DNA of 64,000 nt, from contig OX442418.1 of assembly GCA_949361645.1 (NCBI GenBank), positions 2,499,771 through 2,563,770 of the forward strand, written 5' to 3'. Positions 34,560-45,655 of the stretch are shown here, in pieces. How positions within the stretch are numbered: the stretch's first letter is position 1; every line of letters starts with the position of its first letter. Both the position numbers and the translations under genes were made by a program. The notes under the pieces were generated by a model. It saw nothing but the letters and a program-made list of their open reading frames with translations. It did no database searches and was not told the origin of the DNA. This DNA is from Spongilla lacustris (taxonomy: Eukaryota > Porifera > Demospongiae > Spongillida > Spongillidae).

Positions 34560-36734
34560 CTACGTACTATACTTCATTATAATGTCAGCATCATGGTTAG
34601 CAATGAACACACTTCCATCTGTGGAATTTAGAACAACACCACGAAGTCCATTTAATCCCTTCACAGTATGGATCTTCTTTCCATCAGGGTCAAAAATGGA
34701 GAGACAATTCATACCATTCTCACAAACAAGACTATAACCTTCACCATCAATGGCTATTCCATAGGGACCCTTTACATCACCATAGTTTCGTACATAGACA
34801 CCTTCATGGGTGAAGACCTTGATAGTGTTTGAACCAGTAGCTGCAACATGAATGTTTCCCTGAGGATCTAAGGCAAGACCCCATGGATTTAGAAGGCATT
34901 GGTTGCCAATAACATCACCATCTATGGTCAATAAACAACCTCCATTATGATTGAATATGTGTATTTTTCTGTTTGAGCAATTAGATACAATTATTTTGTT
35001 ATATTCCAAAACAATGACAGCAGCAGGTGAATTGGCTGAAAACTTTTTAATAAACTTTCCAACTGGTGTTAGCCTCTGTATACGATTATTGCCACAATCA
35101 GCAACATACAACACATCTCCCTTGATGGATAAACCCCGAGGATCATTGAATTGACCATCATTCTTTCCACCACTACCTATGGCACTCCTAGGCTTACCAG
35201 TTTGATCAAACACATAAATGCAGTTATCTGAGCACCCTACATAAATATCTCCATTGTCATGGATGTCAATACACAATGGATGGCTACTGCAATATATGAC
35301 TTCCTGGGGCTTATATAATGTGCGGTAGTCACACTTAGGCCTCACATCAAGGTCAAGAGGACTGTTCTGTACATGTTGACCATCCATTAAGATGACCAGC
35401 TGGTGAGGACCAGCAGTCTGAGGGGTGAGGGTGATGGTGTAGGTACCATCCCCATGGTCCTCCACTTCCCCAAATGCAACTGCTCCATCATGGGTCTTGC
35501 ACCTCATCTCACTCTTCACTTGTGCATCACCAAGTGGGTACCCATTACCATTTTTGGTTTTGCTCTCTACCTTAACTTGGAACTTGGTTCCAACCTTGGC
35601 TGCTGATGTAGATGTCCATGTGCTTGACGATGGAGATAACTCTACAATGTAACCAAATTTAGACAGTTCTCTCACTAAATCATCTGTTGGAATATGAACA
35701 GGTATATTGAGATGTGGAGTAGGTGTCATGTCATTAACTTTCTTAATAGTGGCCTTCAGTTCAGTGTGTATAAATCCCCCCAGAGCTACCACCTCATAAT
35801 CTGTATGGGTCTGGAGGATATGGGAGGTCACCTCAGTGTAGTGACCAATGTCCTCAACTGTCTTCCTAAATTGTTCTTTCTGAAGTGCCAGAGCAGTTGT
35901 CTTCGACAATGAAATGGCCTCCAATTCTGACAACAGTGCCTTTTTTCTTTCCTCTAATGTTTGGTGTAGTATTTCAAAGGTTTGGTTGATAGCCAAGAGA
36001 GCATTCTTTCTTGATATCTCCACTTTTTCTATCATCTTATCATTTCTATCAATGCCTTCATTCATCTTTATTGTAATTCCTCTTGCTTCAGTAAGGACAT
36101 CTTCAATTGTGATGTGATGGGTCTTTGCAACAGTTGAGACTTCATCCACAGCATGGTCCTTGTGAGCACCTATGGTGCAGTCTGTACACACTAGCAAGTC
36201 ACAGGTTTCACAATAAAATTTTAGCTTATAGCATTCATGGTTAGGCTGAGAGCAGTAATGGTCTCTTGGCTTCATGGTGGTCTGCAGTTGTTTGGCTCCA
36301 TCATGGTCCAGTCCAACCATGCTGTGTTTGGACAGTTTTCTACTATTTATATGGTGGTCATGACAATTTTTGCATAGGAACTGACGACATGTACAACAGA
36401 ATACCTTTGCAGGGCCATTGTGTCCATCTACACATTCATCACAGCACACTTCACTGTTATTGACAATCTTGGACATATACCCAGCTACCTCTACTTCAAA
36501 TCCAAGATGGAGGTTCTGAGGAAGAGCACTGGCCCCTCCTACTGGGATACTGATGTTTCGTTCACATGTGGGGCATTTGAACACTTGTTTACATTTCTCC
36601 ATTTCGTGATGTAGACATTCATGACAGAAGGAATGAAAACACGGTAGAATTCTGGGATCATTGTGGGGCTTGTTGCAGACACCACAGATAAAGTGTGGCA
36701 AGGTTTCCTTTACAACAGCACTGCAAGAGCACAT
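34560..36734 (-). CDS. TRIM-NHL protein (RING, B-boxes, coiled coil, filamin, NHL)
   Basis: A single uninterrupted exon encodes 724 residues. A C3HC4 RING lies at 17-57 (C17, C20, C32, H34, C37, C40, C54, C57), a first B-box at about 97-138, and a second B-box at about 158-200 (CETCDLLVCTDC). A helical coiled coil spans about 205-330 and a filamin-type Ig domain about 370-458 (DGTYTITLTPQTAG). NHL repeats run from about 465 to 724 (NDPRGLSIKGDVLYVADCGNNRI). This is the layout of TRIM2/3/71-type proteins. These are RING E3 ubiquitin ligases whose NHL propeller binds RNA or protein. The Met at 36734 is 16 residues before the RING and fits the family. A single-exon form suggests retroposition or lineage-specific expansion. 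The 3' end is duplicated at 32.2 kb. Confidence 0.93.
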   Translation of the reverse strand: MCSCSAVVKETLPHFICGVCNKPHNDPRILPCFHSFCHECLHHEMEKCKQVFKCPTCERNISIPVGGASALPQNLHLGFEVEVAGYMSKIVNNSEVCCDECVDGHNGPAKVFCCTCRQFLCKNCHDHHINSRKLSKHSMVGLDHDGAKQLQTTMKPRDHYCSQPNHECYKLKFYCETCDLLVCTDCTIGAHKDHAVDEVSTVAKTHHITIEDVLTEARGITIKMNEGIDRNDKMIEKVEISRKNALLAINQTFEILHQTLEERKKALLSELEAISLSKTTALALQKEQFRKTVEDIGHYTEVTSHILQTHTDYEVVALGGFIHTELKATIKKVNDMTPTPHLNIPVHIPTDDLVRELSKFGYIVELSPSSSTWTSTSAAKVGTKFQVKVESKTKNGNGYPLGDAQVKSEMRCKTHDGAVAFGEVEDHGDGTYTITLTPQTAGPHQLVILMDGQHVQNSPLDLDVRPKCDYRTLYKPQEVIYCSSHPLCIDIHDNGDIYVGCSDNCIYVFDQTGKPRSAIGSGGKNDGQFNDPRGLSIKGDVLYVADCGNNRIQRLTPVGKFIKKFSANSPAAVIVLEYNKIIVSNCSNRKIHIFNHNGGCLLTIDGDVIGNQCLLNPWGLALDPQGNIHVAATGSNTIKVFTHEGVYVRNYGDVKGPYGIAIDGEGYSLVCENGMNCLSIFDPDGKKIHTVKGLNGLRGVVLNSTDGSVFIANHDADIIMKYST

Positions 36735-37580
36735 TTGTTAACTACATGTACAATATATAGGTTGAATGAATGCAGATCTGGATGATATTTGTAAGGCTAT
36801 TGTAACACAGTGCACATGATAAATAACTATTATTCAAGTTTACGTCCAAAGTATTCATGCATATGCCTGCATTGTCGACTGGAATCAACTGCCAGTACGC
36901 AGTTAAAACCATATAGTAAGTGGTGTTTCAGTACTATTAAGCAACCAGTTTTTGTAACATTGATATGTTGTACTATTGTCCATTTCAATTCATTACAGTC
37001 CTGGGATTTGTAGACACTTAAAAGAGTCATAACTAATGACCTCAATCTTGACATTAGTAATTATAATAAGGAATACATACATAGAATACAATATTATATA
37101 CACTAAAACAGTGAAAATCATACAAAATATGCAGTAGAACAATAGTGACATATCAATATGCATGTTGTATCGTTTTTATGTTGCCAGTATTGATATTATA
37201 GTGAACCTTGTCACATTCGCGTAGTCGGCAAGAGTGTCTACTCGACCATTAGTAATTCCGCAAAATTTCAATGGGTACATTTGCTAGGATCGATCGATCC
37301 CCCAAACATATTTGCATATTGATGCGTAACACATGACATGTTCTCATTGGAAGGGGGCATATATAACATGATTTATAGACACCTGGCGTGTTAACTAATG
37401 ATATTTAACTTCGTTGCTTCTAGAATGCTCATTGCCATGTCCTGTATCATTCTTATGTTGCCAGTATTAATATTATAGTGAACCTTGTTAAGTATTTGTG
37501 CACACAGCTAATCATGGCATGATATAAGTGCACTAGGCCAAGCTGCGGTTTTTGCCTCATTGATCAATGAGACCTACATG
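36735..37580. other. Upstream region of the TRIM gene, no further gene seen
   Basis: AT-rich sequence that should contain the TRIM promoter and 5' leader. A short repeat (TATGTTGCCAGTATTGATATTATAG) occurs at about 37177 and 37453. No other feature is supported. Confidence 0.4.
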
Positions 37581-38252
37581 CAGTGTTGCCGCGAAATAAC
37601 CTTCTTCCTTAATCGTCTATATCACGATGTATCGCGATATGAGCATTTATAATTAATCGCGATATAAATATCGCGATATATTAAGTTATTCATGATCAAT
37701 TATCGCTTGGTTATTAAATGTTGTGGTGAATAGTTATGGTAACCACGACGGATATTGCTACCACAGAGGATTTCATGAGCGTTGATCGCAAAGCCTTTAA
37801 AACTGCCGTATCGGAGGCTTTGGATGGCACAAAAAACTCAATTGTTTATAGCTACATGATAGCTTGCGCAACCCTGGTTGTGGTGAAGGAATCAAATATG
37901 ATCCATTGTTGTGGTGAAGGAATCATTAGCCATACGTCCCTACCATAGCTAAACCAGCAAGCAAGTGTTTGTGTGCATTTTTGCTTAGGTATTTGAAAGG
38001 TTGCGCCCGTGGGGGCGTGGCATCTTGCATGAAAGGCTGCATTGCCAAATGTATATTTCTAAGGCAAAATTGAAACTGAACTGGTTTAACTGTAACAGTA
38101 AAATTGATATACCTAAATGTATGCCTATTCTTTGCTTGTTTCTAAATTTTATTTCTGTATATCTTTGTTTACGTCCGTACACGTTTATTTCGCGATATGA
38201 CTAAAGATTAATCGCGATATATCGCCTATCGCGATATATCGCGGCAACACTG
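37581..38252. mobile_element. hAT-type MITE with CGATAT palindromes
   Basis: 672 bp are bounded by CAGTGTTGCCGCGA and its inverse, with perfect 8-bp duplications CCTACATG at 37573-37580 and 38253-38260. Both ends contain blocks such as ATCGCGATATATCGCG that are self-complementary. The ends and the 8-bp duplication fit hAT. The internal frames are not a transposase. Confidence 0.88.
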
Positions 38253-38260
38253 CCTACATG

Positions 38261-40350
38261 TACTGTATCTGGGGCTCTGGGAAAGTGATGAGCACTTTTT
38301 TCAAATTGGCCAATCTGTCTAACTTAAAATCCATTGTGCTACATGTATGTTACCTTTGCCACCATTCGAACATCGGAACATTTGTTTTGCACGCTCCGCA
38401 ATGTTCAACCTTAGGCTTAGCTTTGATCTGGTTTTGTATGTAGGATTCTTTACTTTATCTCTTTGGGCACCAGATGTGTAATAATTATGTATGTGCATGG
38501 TATAGCATGGATGTACATGCATGTATTAGCGTATATTTACTCCACAAACTGTCAATTGCTGATTACTAGTTTCTCCCACATCAATATTGTGCACACCTTG
38601 CGTGTGGGATACACCTGTAAGTGTAACAATTTATTTAGTGTTGCAGGAATTTGAAGAGTTGTACTACTTCCTTATACCTATATATAATACATGTACAGTA
38701 CAACATTGATCACTATCGCACTGTAATGACCCTCGCTACATCGCCCCTCGTTGCTATCGCTATTATCTCTATCATCACATATTACCACGTGATTTTCTTT
38801 TTAAAAATTTTATTTTGCGTACTGAATACACTCAGTGCTAGTAATTTAACAGATAAATGTAGAGCGATTGGAAGCGTCTTATAGTCAACTAACGGCGTTG
38901 GAGTTCTGCTGAGAGCAAGACTGCTGTAGCCACTTCACTCGGCTAAAGAAAGAAGCTACATCGATCGATATGGATGAAAATCATCCTTGTTTTAAGAGAA
39001 TGGCCAGTGCTGGATTCTTTATTGTTTCAAAGGTTCCAGTAAGCGAGTTCCATTTTCTATCAGCATATTCCAATCCATCATGTACTGCCATTATATTCTT
39101 GCTTCAGCTTTGCATGCAGTATTATACATGTATTATAGTGACAGATGGTATACCAGTACACATGCAGTGCCAGTGGCAGCTTCTATACAGTAAACGACTC
39201 AGACGATGGCATCATATCCATTCAAGAGTGACAGTTAGCTAGTGTACAACGTACCTGTTCTAGATGATGCATGCAATCATTGGAGGGGCACATTCTGAAG
39301 ACACTCCGTAGTGGTTACGAGAGATGATCAATGTATACAGGCCGGCCGGCCGGTATCACAAAATACTGCATCCATACTAAAAGGAGATGGCAGCTGGCCC
39401 TTTCTCTTTATTGTAAGCAACATATGCAGTGAGCAGAATCAGGGGACTACATGTACACATTCAATATTTAATGATATTCATATCACTCGATACCTACACT
39501 AGCCAAATTAGATTATCTCCCACACCTATGTCAATGGACCTTGCTACTATACTATCGCGGAACATTGAGATATATGGACAAGGCAGGGTACTATATAGTT
39601 ACAGGTGGTATAGCTAATATAGATAGAAGGTTGTCCATAATCAAAAACGTTCACCGCTATCGTTGATGTGCTTTTAGCCTACCCTCAAACCGGTACATGT
39701 GTAGAACAATCAACAATAACAAACTAAACGGTTAAGTGACTTTAATTGTAAGTCGTCGACAAACCAAGCATTGCATTGTTGAGCGCCCGCCTTTATTTAA
39801 CGCAAATATACATATAAAGAGGTTTTTTTTTTTTTTAACTGCTCGCTCTTGTTACATTCTCACGCTAAACGTCAATGGTTATAAGTACATGTACGTGCTT
39901 ATGAATTCAAACTTTCAATACACAGACGCGCGCGCGTTACATCAACCACACAACCCATGCACTTCCCTTCCGCAGAATTCCCTAGTGACATGGCTAGGGA
40001 CATGCCTTTAAGAGTGAAATTCTATAGTGGCACAACTTAATATCCACGCGCATTTCAGTCCTCAAAATACTTTTATCGGGCGCCCAGGGCTATGGGTTGC
40101 TTTATAACGCACCTGCACTCCATGGCCACTGAGTTAGTTTCCATCCTTAGTGACAATTATCAAACTAGCGCATGCGCAGAATTTTTTTTCTTTGTCCCCC
40201 CCCCACACACACACATGGCACGTGATTTGTGCTACATCCGACTGCGCTTGAAGTACGTACATGTTTATACACACACACACGACAAAATATGGTGAATTTG
40301 ACTTTGCAGCACGTCACAAACTGTGAATACATACTGTTACTCTTGAGGTG
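38261..40350. other. Spacer
   Basis: No gene is established. A possible first exon at 38970-39038 (MDENHPCFKRMASAGFF, then a GTAAGC donor) has no partner exon that I can find. TACATGTA copies and a short T run at 39830 are the only other marks. Confidence 0.35.
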
Positions 40351-40354
40351 GAAC

Positions 40355-40430
40355 TAGTCTCGCACCAGTGCTAGTCCCCAGTCCATGTCATAGTACGATC
40401 ACGTCAAAGTACGTCTGGTTTGCGAGACAA
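40355..40430. mobile_element. Small inverted-repeat element
   Basis: TAGTCTCGCACCAG at the left is mirrored by CTGGTTTGCGAGAC at the right, about 75 bp apart. The ends are similar to but not the same as the TAGTCTCGTACCCAGACC family. Confidence 0.45.
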
Positions 40431-41361
40431 AAAAACTGTATACAAATAGAAAGTATAATTTTATTGTTATCCAAATACATCTCGACATGTTGACTTCTTT
40501 AGCAGCTGCTTCCCACCTTTTCTTTACGCTTTGTTGAAAGGCTTGAATTAAATAACACCACGTCAAGCTGTTCAAATGGGATTTTCCAGATACTGTGCTT
40601 AAGCGTTTCCAGTAGTGACTGCTCAGGTACATTAAGGCATGGGTCCCGGGTATTATTATTGAATTTAAATAGGTATTGTTTCAATAAGTATTGTATGAAC
40701 ACACAACGATGGATTTCCACCTGTTTTACATCACTCGCACAGAATGAGTTGGCGAATCTGTCGGTCAAAGAATCATTGTATTCTCTGTTTCAGAAGTGGT
40801 GCTACGTTGACCCATAGAGCTACGAACGTTTGGTGAGAAACGAGCTTTTATCCGCCACCCAAGAACTGGTCGAAGTGACATGTTGTGTGTTTATCTCGAT
40901 GGACAATCTTATAATGAAGACATTTACCGAGAGCGAAGCTCAAAAAATTGCTTTCTGTTAGAACATAACGTGTTTGAGCGCCACCCGTTCGTTATATATA
41001 TATGTCCGTTTATCGAATATCTCTACAGTAATGCTTCGGTCACTTACTCGCTCTCGGTAGAAAGAAAGTATTCATATACAGGGATATTGTGACTAAGTGG
41101 CATGTCTTTTCAACAAGTTTTTGATGGTCGGATATAATAGCAAAGGTTCTATGCGGCCTGTTTGTACACTTTCAGCAGAGTGCAAAATCACGTGATGCAA
41201 TGCAAACACTTGTGTGCGGGAATGTCCAGCTGCCATCCTTAACGTGTATTTTACCAATTAATCGAAGATAGAGGTGTGTGTATACACAGAAACCACTTGG
41301 CAAGTTGGCGTATCCTTTAGCAAAGCCGATTCATCACCCTTAAGGTGTGCATGCATGAGGT

Positions 41362-41403
41362 CATATGCTACGTGTGCATGCATGCATGCACACGTAGCAT
41401 ATG
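41362..41403. repeat. Perfect 42-bp palindrome
   Basis: CATATGCTACGTGTGCATGC and its reverse complement meet at the centre without a loop. Every base pairs. Confidence 0.95.
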
Positions 41404-42124
41404 CATAACCTGTGGGATGCACTGGTAACAGTTTATGTAGTGTTGCTGAAATTTGAAGAGTTGTACTACTTGCTATAATTAGTTTATGCATGTACCTCCC
41501 ACTTAACTCATTGTACCATCGTCAAGAACAGAATGGAGTTATTATTGTACATCCATGTCTGCAATCATGGACGTTGGGCTGTAATATAAATATGCTTGGT
41601 ACCCAAACTGTTATGCATCAAACAAGTGTTGCCTCAGAGCCCCAGACCCCGATTCGGGAGTACTGCCCCAACACACAACCTGGCTACGGGCCTGTTAAGA
41701 TGTAATCGGATCGGATGTAATAATCTTAATAATCTTAATACTTCTAGTGCTAGTCGCCAGTCCATGCATATTACGATGTACATCTACATGTACATGTACT
41801 GTTAGAGTTAAATACATTCATATTAAGATGAATACGTCAATTCCGGTCCAATTTTGGGTGTGTACATAGACATATAACTTCATATCAGCTTGATCGAAGA
41901 AGGAATGGCCTCACAACTGGACCCTAAAGCAGGACCATCGGAGCAAAGGGAGTGTACAAACAGCGGGTGAGAATCATGCGTCGGAAATGTGTTATTTGTA
42001 GGGGTACGAGGACGACTGCTGTACACGCTCGAGGCAACCTGCATGCATGGGGGATCTAGTTGTGCGTGGCCCGCGGAGTTCACCCGGCCATCCAATTGAC
42101 GCATGTATATAGCTTCCGCTGTCG

Positions 42125-42342
42125 TAGGCATGGTTGTCCCCCCCGCAAAATGTCCCCCCGGACATTCATGCCTAGGCACCGCTGTCCCCCGGACACTCGT
42201 TCCTAGGCACCATTGTCCCCCGGACAATTATGCCTGCATATATGTCCGCAGGGGACATTTATGCCTAGGCATAATTGTCCTACCCTAGGCACCAGTGTCC
42301 CCCCATGGGGGGACACTGGTGCCTAGGATAGAATGTCCTACA
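42125..42342. repeat. Array of alternating palindromes TGCCTAGGCA and TGTCC..GGACA, array 1
   Basis: The palindrome TGCCTAGGCA alternates with a TGTCC-CCC-GGACA type palindrome. Neighbouring palindromes are separated by spacers that are nearly always four bases but differ in sequence (for example TTCA, CCGC, CTCG, CCAT, ATTA, TTTA, TAAT, CCAG). There are about five rounds. The last contains CCCCATGGGG at its centre. It has no coding sense. A second array lies at 43735-43847. Confidence 0.85.
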
Positions 42343-42900
42343 CTTTAAATACAGGCCTGGAATGTACAAGCGTAAGTATAATACAACCAAATCGGATCGA
42401 TATACATGCGTTAGTCGTTTTATACGTGCATGTATTAGCAAACGTCATGCATGCCATGATATATCTTAATACATTTACATGCGTCTGCGTGCCCGCTCGG
42501 TTGTGTGCAGAGCAGCTAATTATTTATTACTAAAGGCTCTCATTTCAAGGAAAGGCATTCTTGTGTAAATGTTTACAAATGTAAATCGTATATATGAAAA
42601 TTCGTGTGCATGCAAGTATCCGCGTGAGGTCATAAAATAATGATTGGTACCATGATATCACAAAAAAAAAAAACATGCTTCATGTGTCAGACAGATATTT
42701 GCTGCATGCAGTGCAGAGCCATTTGCCTTGTAAACACCTTTGCCAACTGACTCTTGAACTTTGTACGATTTTTCTTTGCTGGAAGTAAGTGAACACCCAA
42801 TATCAAAGTTACAGTCATGCTTCTATACATGGTGGTCGCATGCATATATCTATACAACGATCAGGAGCATATCCATAGAGGTTTCCGTGTTACCTGAAAC

Positions 42901-43060
42901 CCCCCCCCCCCCCCCCCCCCCCAATAGAATAATATTTACAAAACTTAATTGATACTAACCTTCCCTCCTCCCCCCACTTGTATTAATTTGGCCTACCCTC
43001 CCCTCTCCGCTCTTATTTGGCCTATCGCAAGAGTGCATGATCCCCCCCCCCCCCCTCCCC
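42901..43060. repeat. C-rich simple sequence
   Basis: A C run at 42901-42922 is followed by several CCCTCCCC blocks to about 43070. Simple sequence only. Confidence 0.9.
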
Positions 43061-43519
43061 CCTCCCCCGCTCGTATTCGATTGACGTACAATGTTAATAG
43101 GTTTGAAATTCTGGATACGCGCCAGGCCTGACGATTTTCCTTGTGGTGAAGCGTGGCAAGCTATCATTATTCTTTCCTGCTCTTCTTTCGATTTGATCAC
43201 TGTTGATCGCCACTCATATCTTGGAACAATTTGTAAATAAAGAGCGCCATTGTCAACTTTGTAATTTCCACGCGCTTTCGTCTAAAAGAACGTTTCTGAT
43301 ATTTTGAACATCCAACTGGCCTGGATACCTTCCTTTTAACAAGAACTGAGTTCAAAACGATTTCGTCGTCCATGGCCAGAAACACTCGCTGTTCTAAAAG
43401 GAAACCTCCACGGACGCGTGCGAACATTAGTTTATACACGCATGAGGCAGAGCAGTTACGAGGATTGGAAGGCTAAGTGTTTGGTTGAACGTTTATGATA
43501 AACGAGAAAACGTGGAGGG

Positions 43520-43715
43520 GGGCTAGTTGGGCGTAGCCCGACCGTACCTTCGCGTATTGGAATGTCGGGTATACCTGGATTTGTACCCATGCATCTAATA
43601 GCGCATGTGGGCTGTATGTGATAATAGTATAGCCCACATACGCTATCAGATGTGTACAAATCCAGGTATAGGCTAGATACCCAATACGCGAAGGTCGGGC
43701 TATGGGCCAACTAGA
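43520..43715. mobile_element. Foldback MITE, second copy
   Basis: AGTTGGGCGTAGCCCGACC at the left is mirrored by GGTCGGGCTATGGGCCAACT at the right. Inner arms (ACCTGGATTTGTAC and GTACAAATCCAGGT; TGTGGGCT and AGCCCACA) make an almost complete hairpin. It is the same family as 23146-23271. Confidence 0.8.
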
Positions 43716-43734
43716 GGGGGGGGGGGGGGGGGGG

Positions 43735-43847
43735 GGGGGACAGCTGTGCCTAGGAAAAAATGTCCGGCATGGGGGGACAATAATGCCTAGAGGGGACATT
43801 CATTCCTAGGCACCAGTGTCCGGGGGGACAGTCGTGCCTAGGCATGA
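43735..43847. repeat. Array of alternating palindromes, array 2, cut by the gap
   Basis: It has the same alternation as array 1: GGACA, four bases, TGCCTAGG; then ATAA, TTCA, CCAG and GTCG as spacers. The array runs directly into the run of N and its true length is unknown. Confidence 0.85.
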
Positions 43848-44047
43848 NNNNNNNNNNNNNNNNNNNNNNNNNNNNNNNNNNNNNNNNNNNNNNNNNNNNN
43901 NNNNNNNNNNNNNNNNNNNNNNNNNNNNNNNNNNNNNNNNNNNNNNNNNNNNNNNNNNNNNNNNNNNNNNNNNNNNNNNNNNNNNNNNNNNNNNNNNNNN
44001 NNNNNNNNNNNNNNNNNNNNNNNNNNNNNNNNNNNNNNNNNNNNNNN
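43848..44047. other. Assembly gap, 200 N
   Basis: Exactly 200 N. A round number suggests a scaffolding join of unknown real size. No feature should be inferred across it. Confidence 0.98.
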
Positions 44048-44309
44048 TAACAGATCCTATGTTGCCAAACACAAGGGGAAACCCCATCGCCTGATCTGGA
44101 GTACACAGTGTGTGTGTATTGATGTGCACATGATCAACAGAGTTATTATTTTCCTAAATCAATGCACATTCAGTTATCATGTAATTTTTGGGGGTGCATG
44201 ACCTTATCCTCGTCCCATACCTGGTCCCATTAAATGGGGGTGCCACAGCATACTGGAAAGGCAACTTGCATCTTGTTATTGAGAGCTTCCCCATCACCAA
44301 CAAATCCTT

Positions 44310-45535
44310 CCGGGGACACACACCCACACAGTAACCTCTTCTCCCCACACATCTACACAGTAATCTCTTAATTCCCCCCCCACACACAGTATTCCTCACA
44401 CACCCACACAGTACCTCTACCCCCACCCATCCACCCACACAGTAACCTAGTTGATGTTAAGTTATGTTTGTCTTTTAGTAAGAGTCTGCAGTGGCTTGTA
44501 TTCAATGAAGTATCACTGTACTGATAAAAATAACCTCAACAGCTGGTCTACATGTACATCACAAATTTTGAAACAGGCAAGAGTTTTACGTTTTTGGGAA
44601 AAGTACATCTTCGTAACTCAAATGAATTCAAGACCCTCGAACCTATGACAAGAGGAGCAAGGAGGTGACAATAAGGTCTGAACATGGAGTGGTTATATTC
44701 ACTTTGTGGGGCTGATGAATTGTTCACACATTCTTGTATTTCCTTGTATATCATAGGCCACGATGTCTTTGGTTGTTAAAGGATGTAGCATGGGTAGTGA
44801 GCATACATTTGTATCACACTGAAGACATGCATGCAAACATGATGGATGGTGGATACAGGTAGCTGTTTGATTTTCAATTTCTTCAGTTTTAAGTGCCAGG
44901 ATGATTGTGTCTTGTGTCCCTGGTATGAATTTGAAAGTGCTAAAACCTCTATTGAGATTGAGTGGCTAGAAAATAACGAATTAAGGCAATATGCGCCTAT
45001 TTTGGTTGATGCTAGTCAATAGCAAGGATACTCCCATTTGAGCCACTTTCAGATTTTGAAAGTCTTCATCGGCAGTGACCAGTATGTTTGCTGACCTGTG
45101 TTCATCTTCCGCATCATTGTAGCTGTGGTGACCAATGAATGGTGGGGTTGATGATAGGGTGCACGTGAGGCCAGGTTACAATACCGCAATTTGCTGGCTT
45201 TTTCTTGGAAGGAAGTACCCATTGCTTGTGTATGTTGCTCCAACATCCTGCCTCATGTATCATATATCTATGGTGTACAATTGTTATAATTATAAAATAA
45301 ACAATGCTGGACACAGCTCTTTTAATTCCTTTTGTTTGAATTTAGGCAACCTATTTTTTTCTGCTAATTGCTACATGTCAATGCATATTACCCTGGTTCT
45401 TGAATTCCCGCTGCTTCTGCCATGTGGTTGTAGTTATCCCTCCACTGAATGCTTGTCACCTGCCCCCTCTGAAGTTATTATCTTAATATATTGAGGGTTC
45501 TCGTTGACAAATTCCTGTACCATTAGTGAAAATTG
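44310..45535 (-). repeat. About 1.2 kb interspersed repeat, copy 2
   Basis: Collinear with 13335-14640. The minus-strand frame 44548-44754 again gives YKEIQECVNNSSAPQSEY and LAPLVIGSRVLNSFELRR. It lacks the poly(C) run and the ACATGTAC of the first copy, but has an extra CACGTG near 45160. A hAT-type element follows 120 bp later. Confidence 0.7.
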
Positions 45536-45655
45536 TGTAAACATGATTAGTGCAAAAACACACGTGGCAAATGATACATATATAAAAGGGAGTGCAAAAA
45601 CATTGCTCATGAGAAATGATTACATGATTCTCTGTTTCAATACGATAATCCAGTG

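Noticed and set aside
38970..39242. Possible gene starting MDENHPCFKRMASAGFF
   Set aside because: A donor-like GTAAGC follows, but no second exon or family likeness was found, so it stays a note only.
40499..40768. Minus-strand frame of 89 residues
   Set aside because: No recognised motif, no splice partner and no second copy in the window.
42125..42342. CRISPR-like array of palindromic repeats
   Set aside because: Spacers are only four bases and the setting is eukaryotic. Better described as an alternating palindrome array.
43197..43439. Minus-strand frame of 80 residues rich in Arg/Lys
   Set aside because: No family recognised. It lies beside C-rich simple sequence and a foldback element, so chance is likely.
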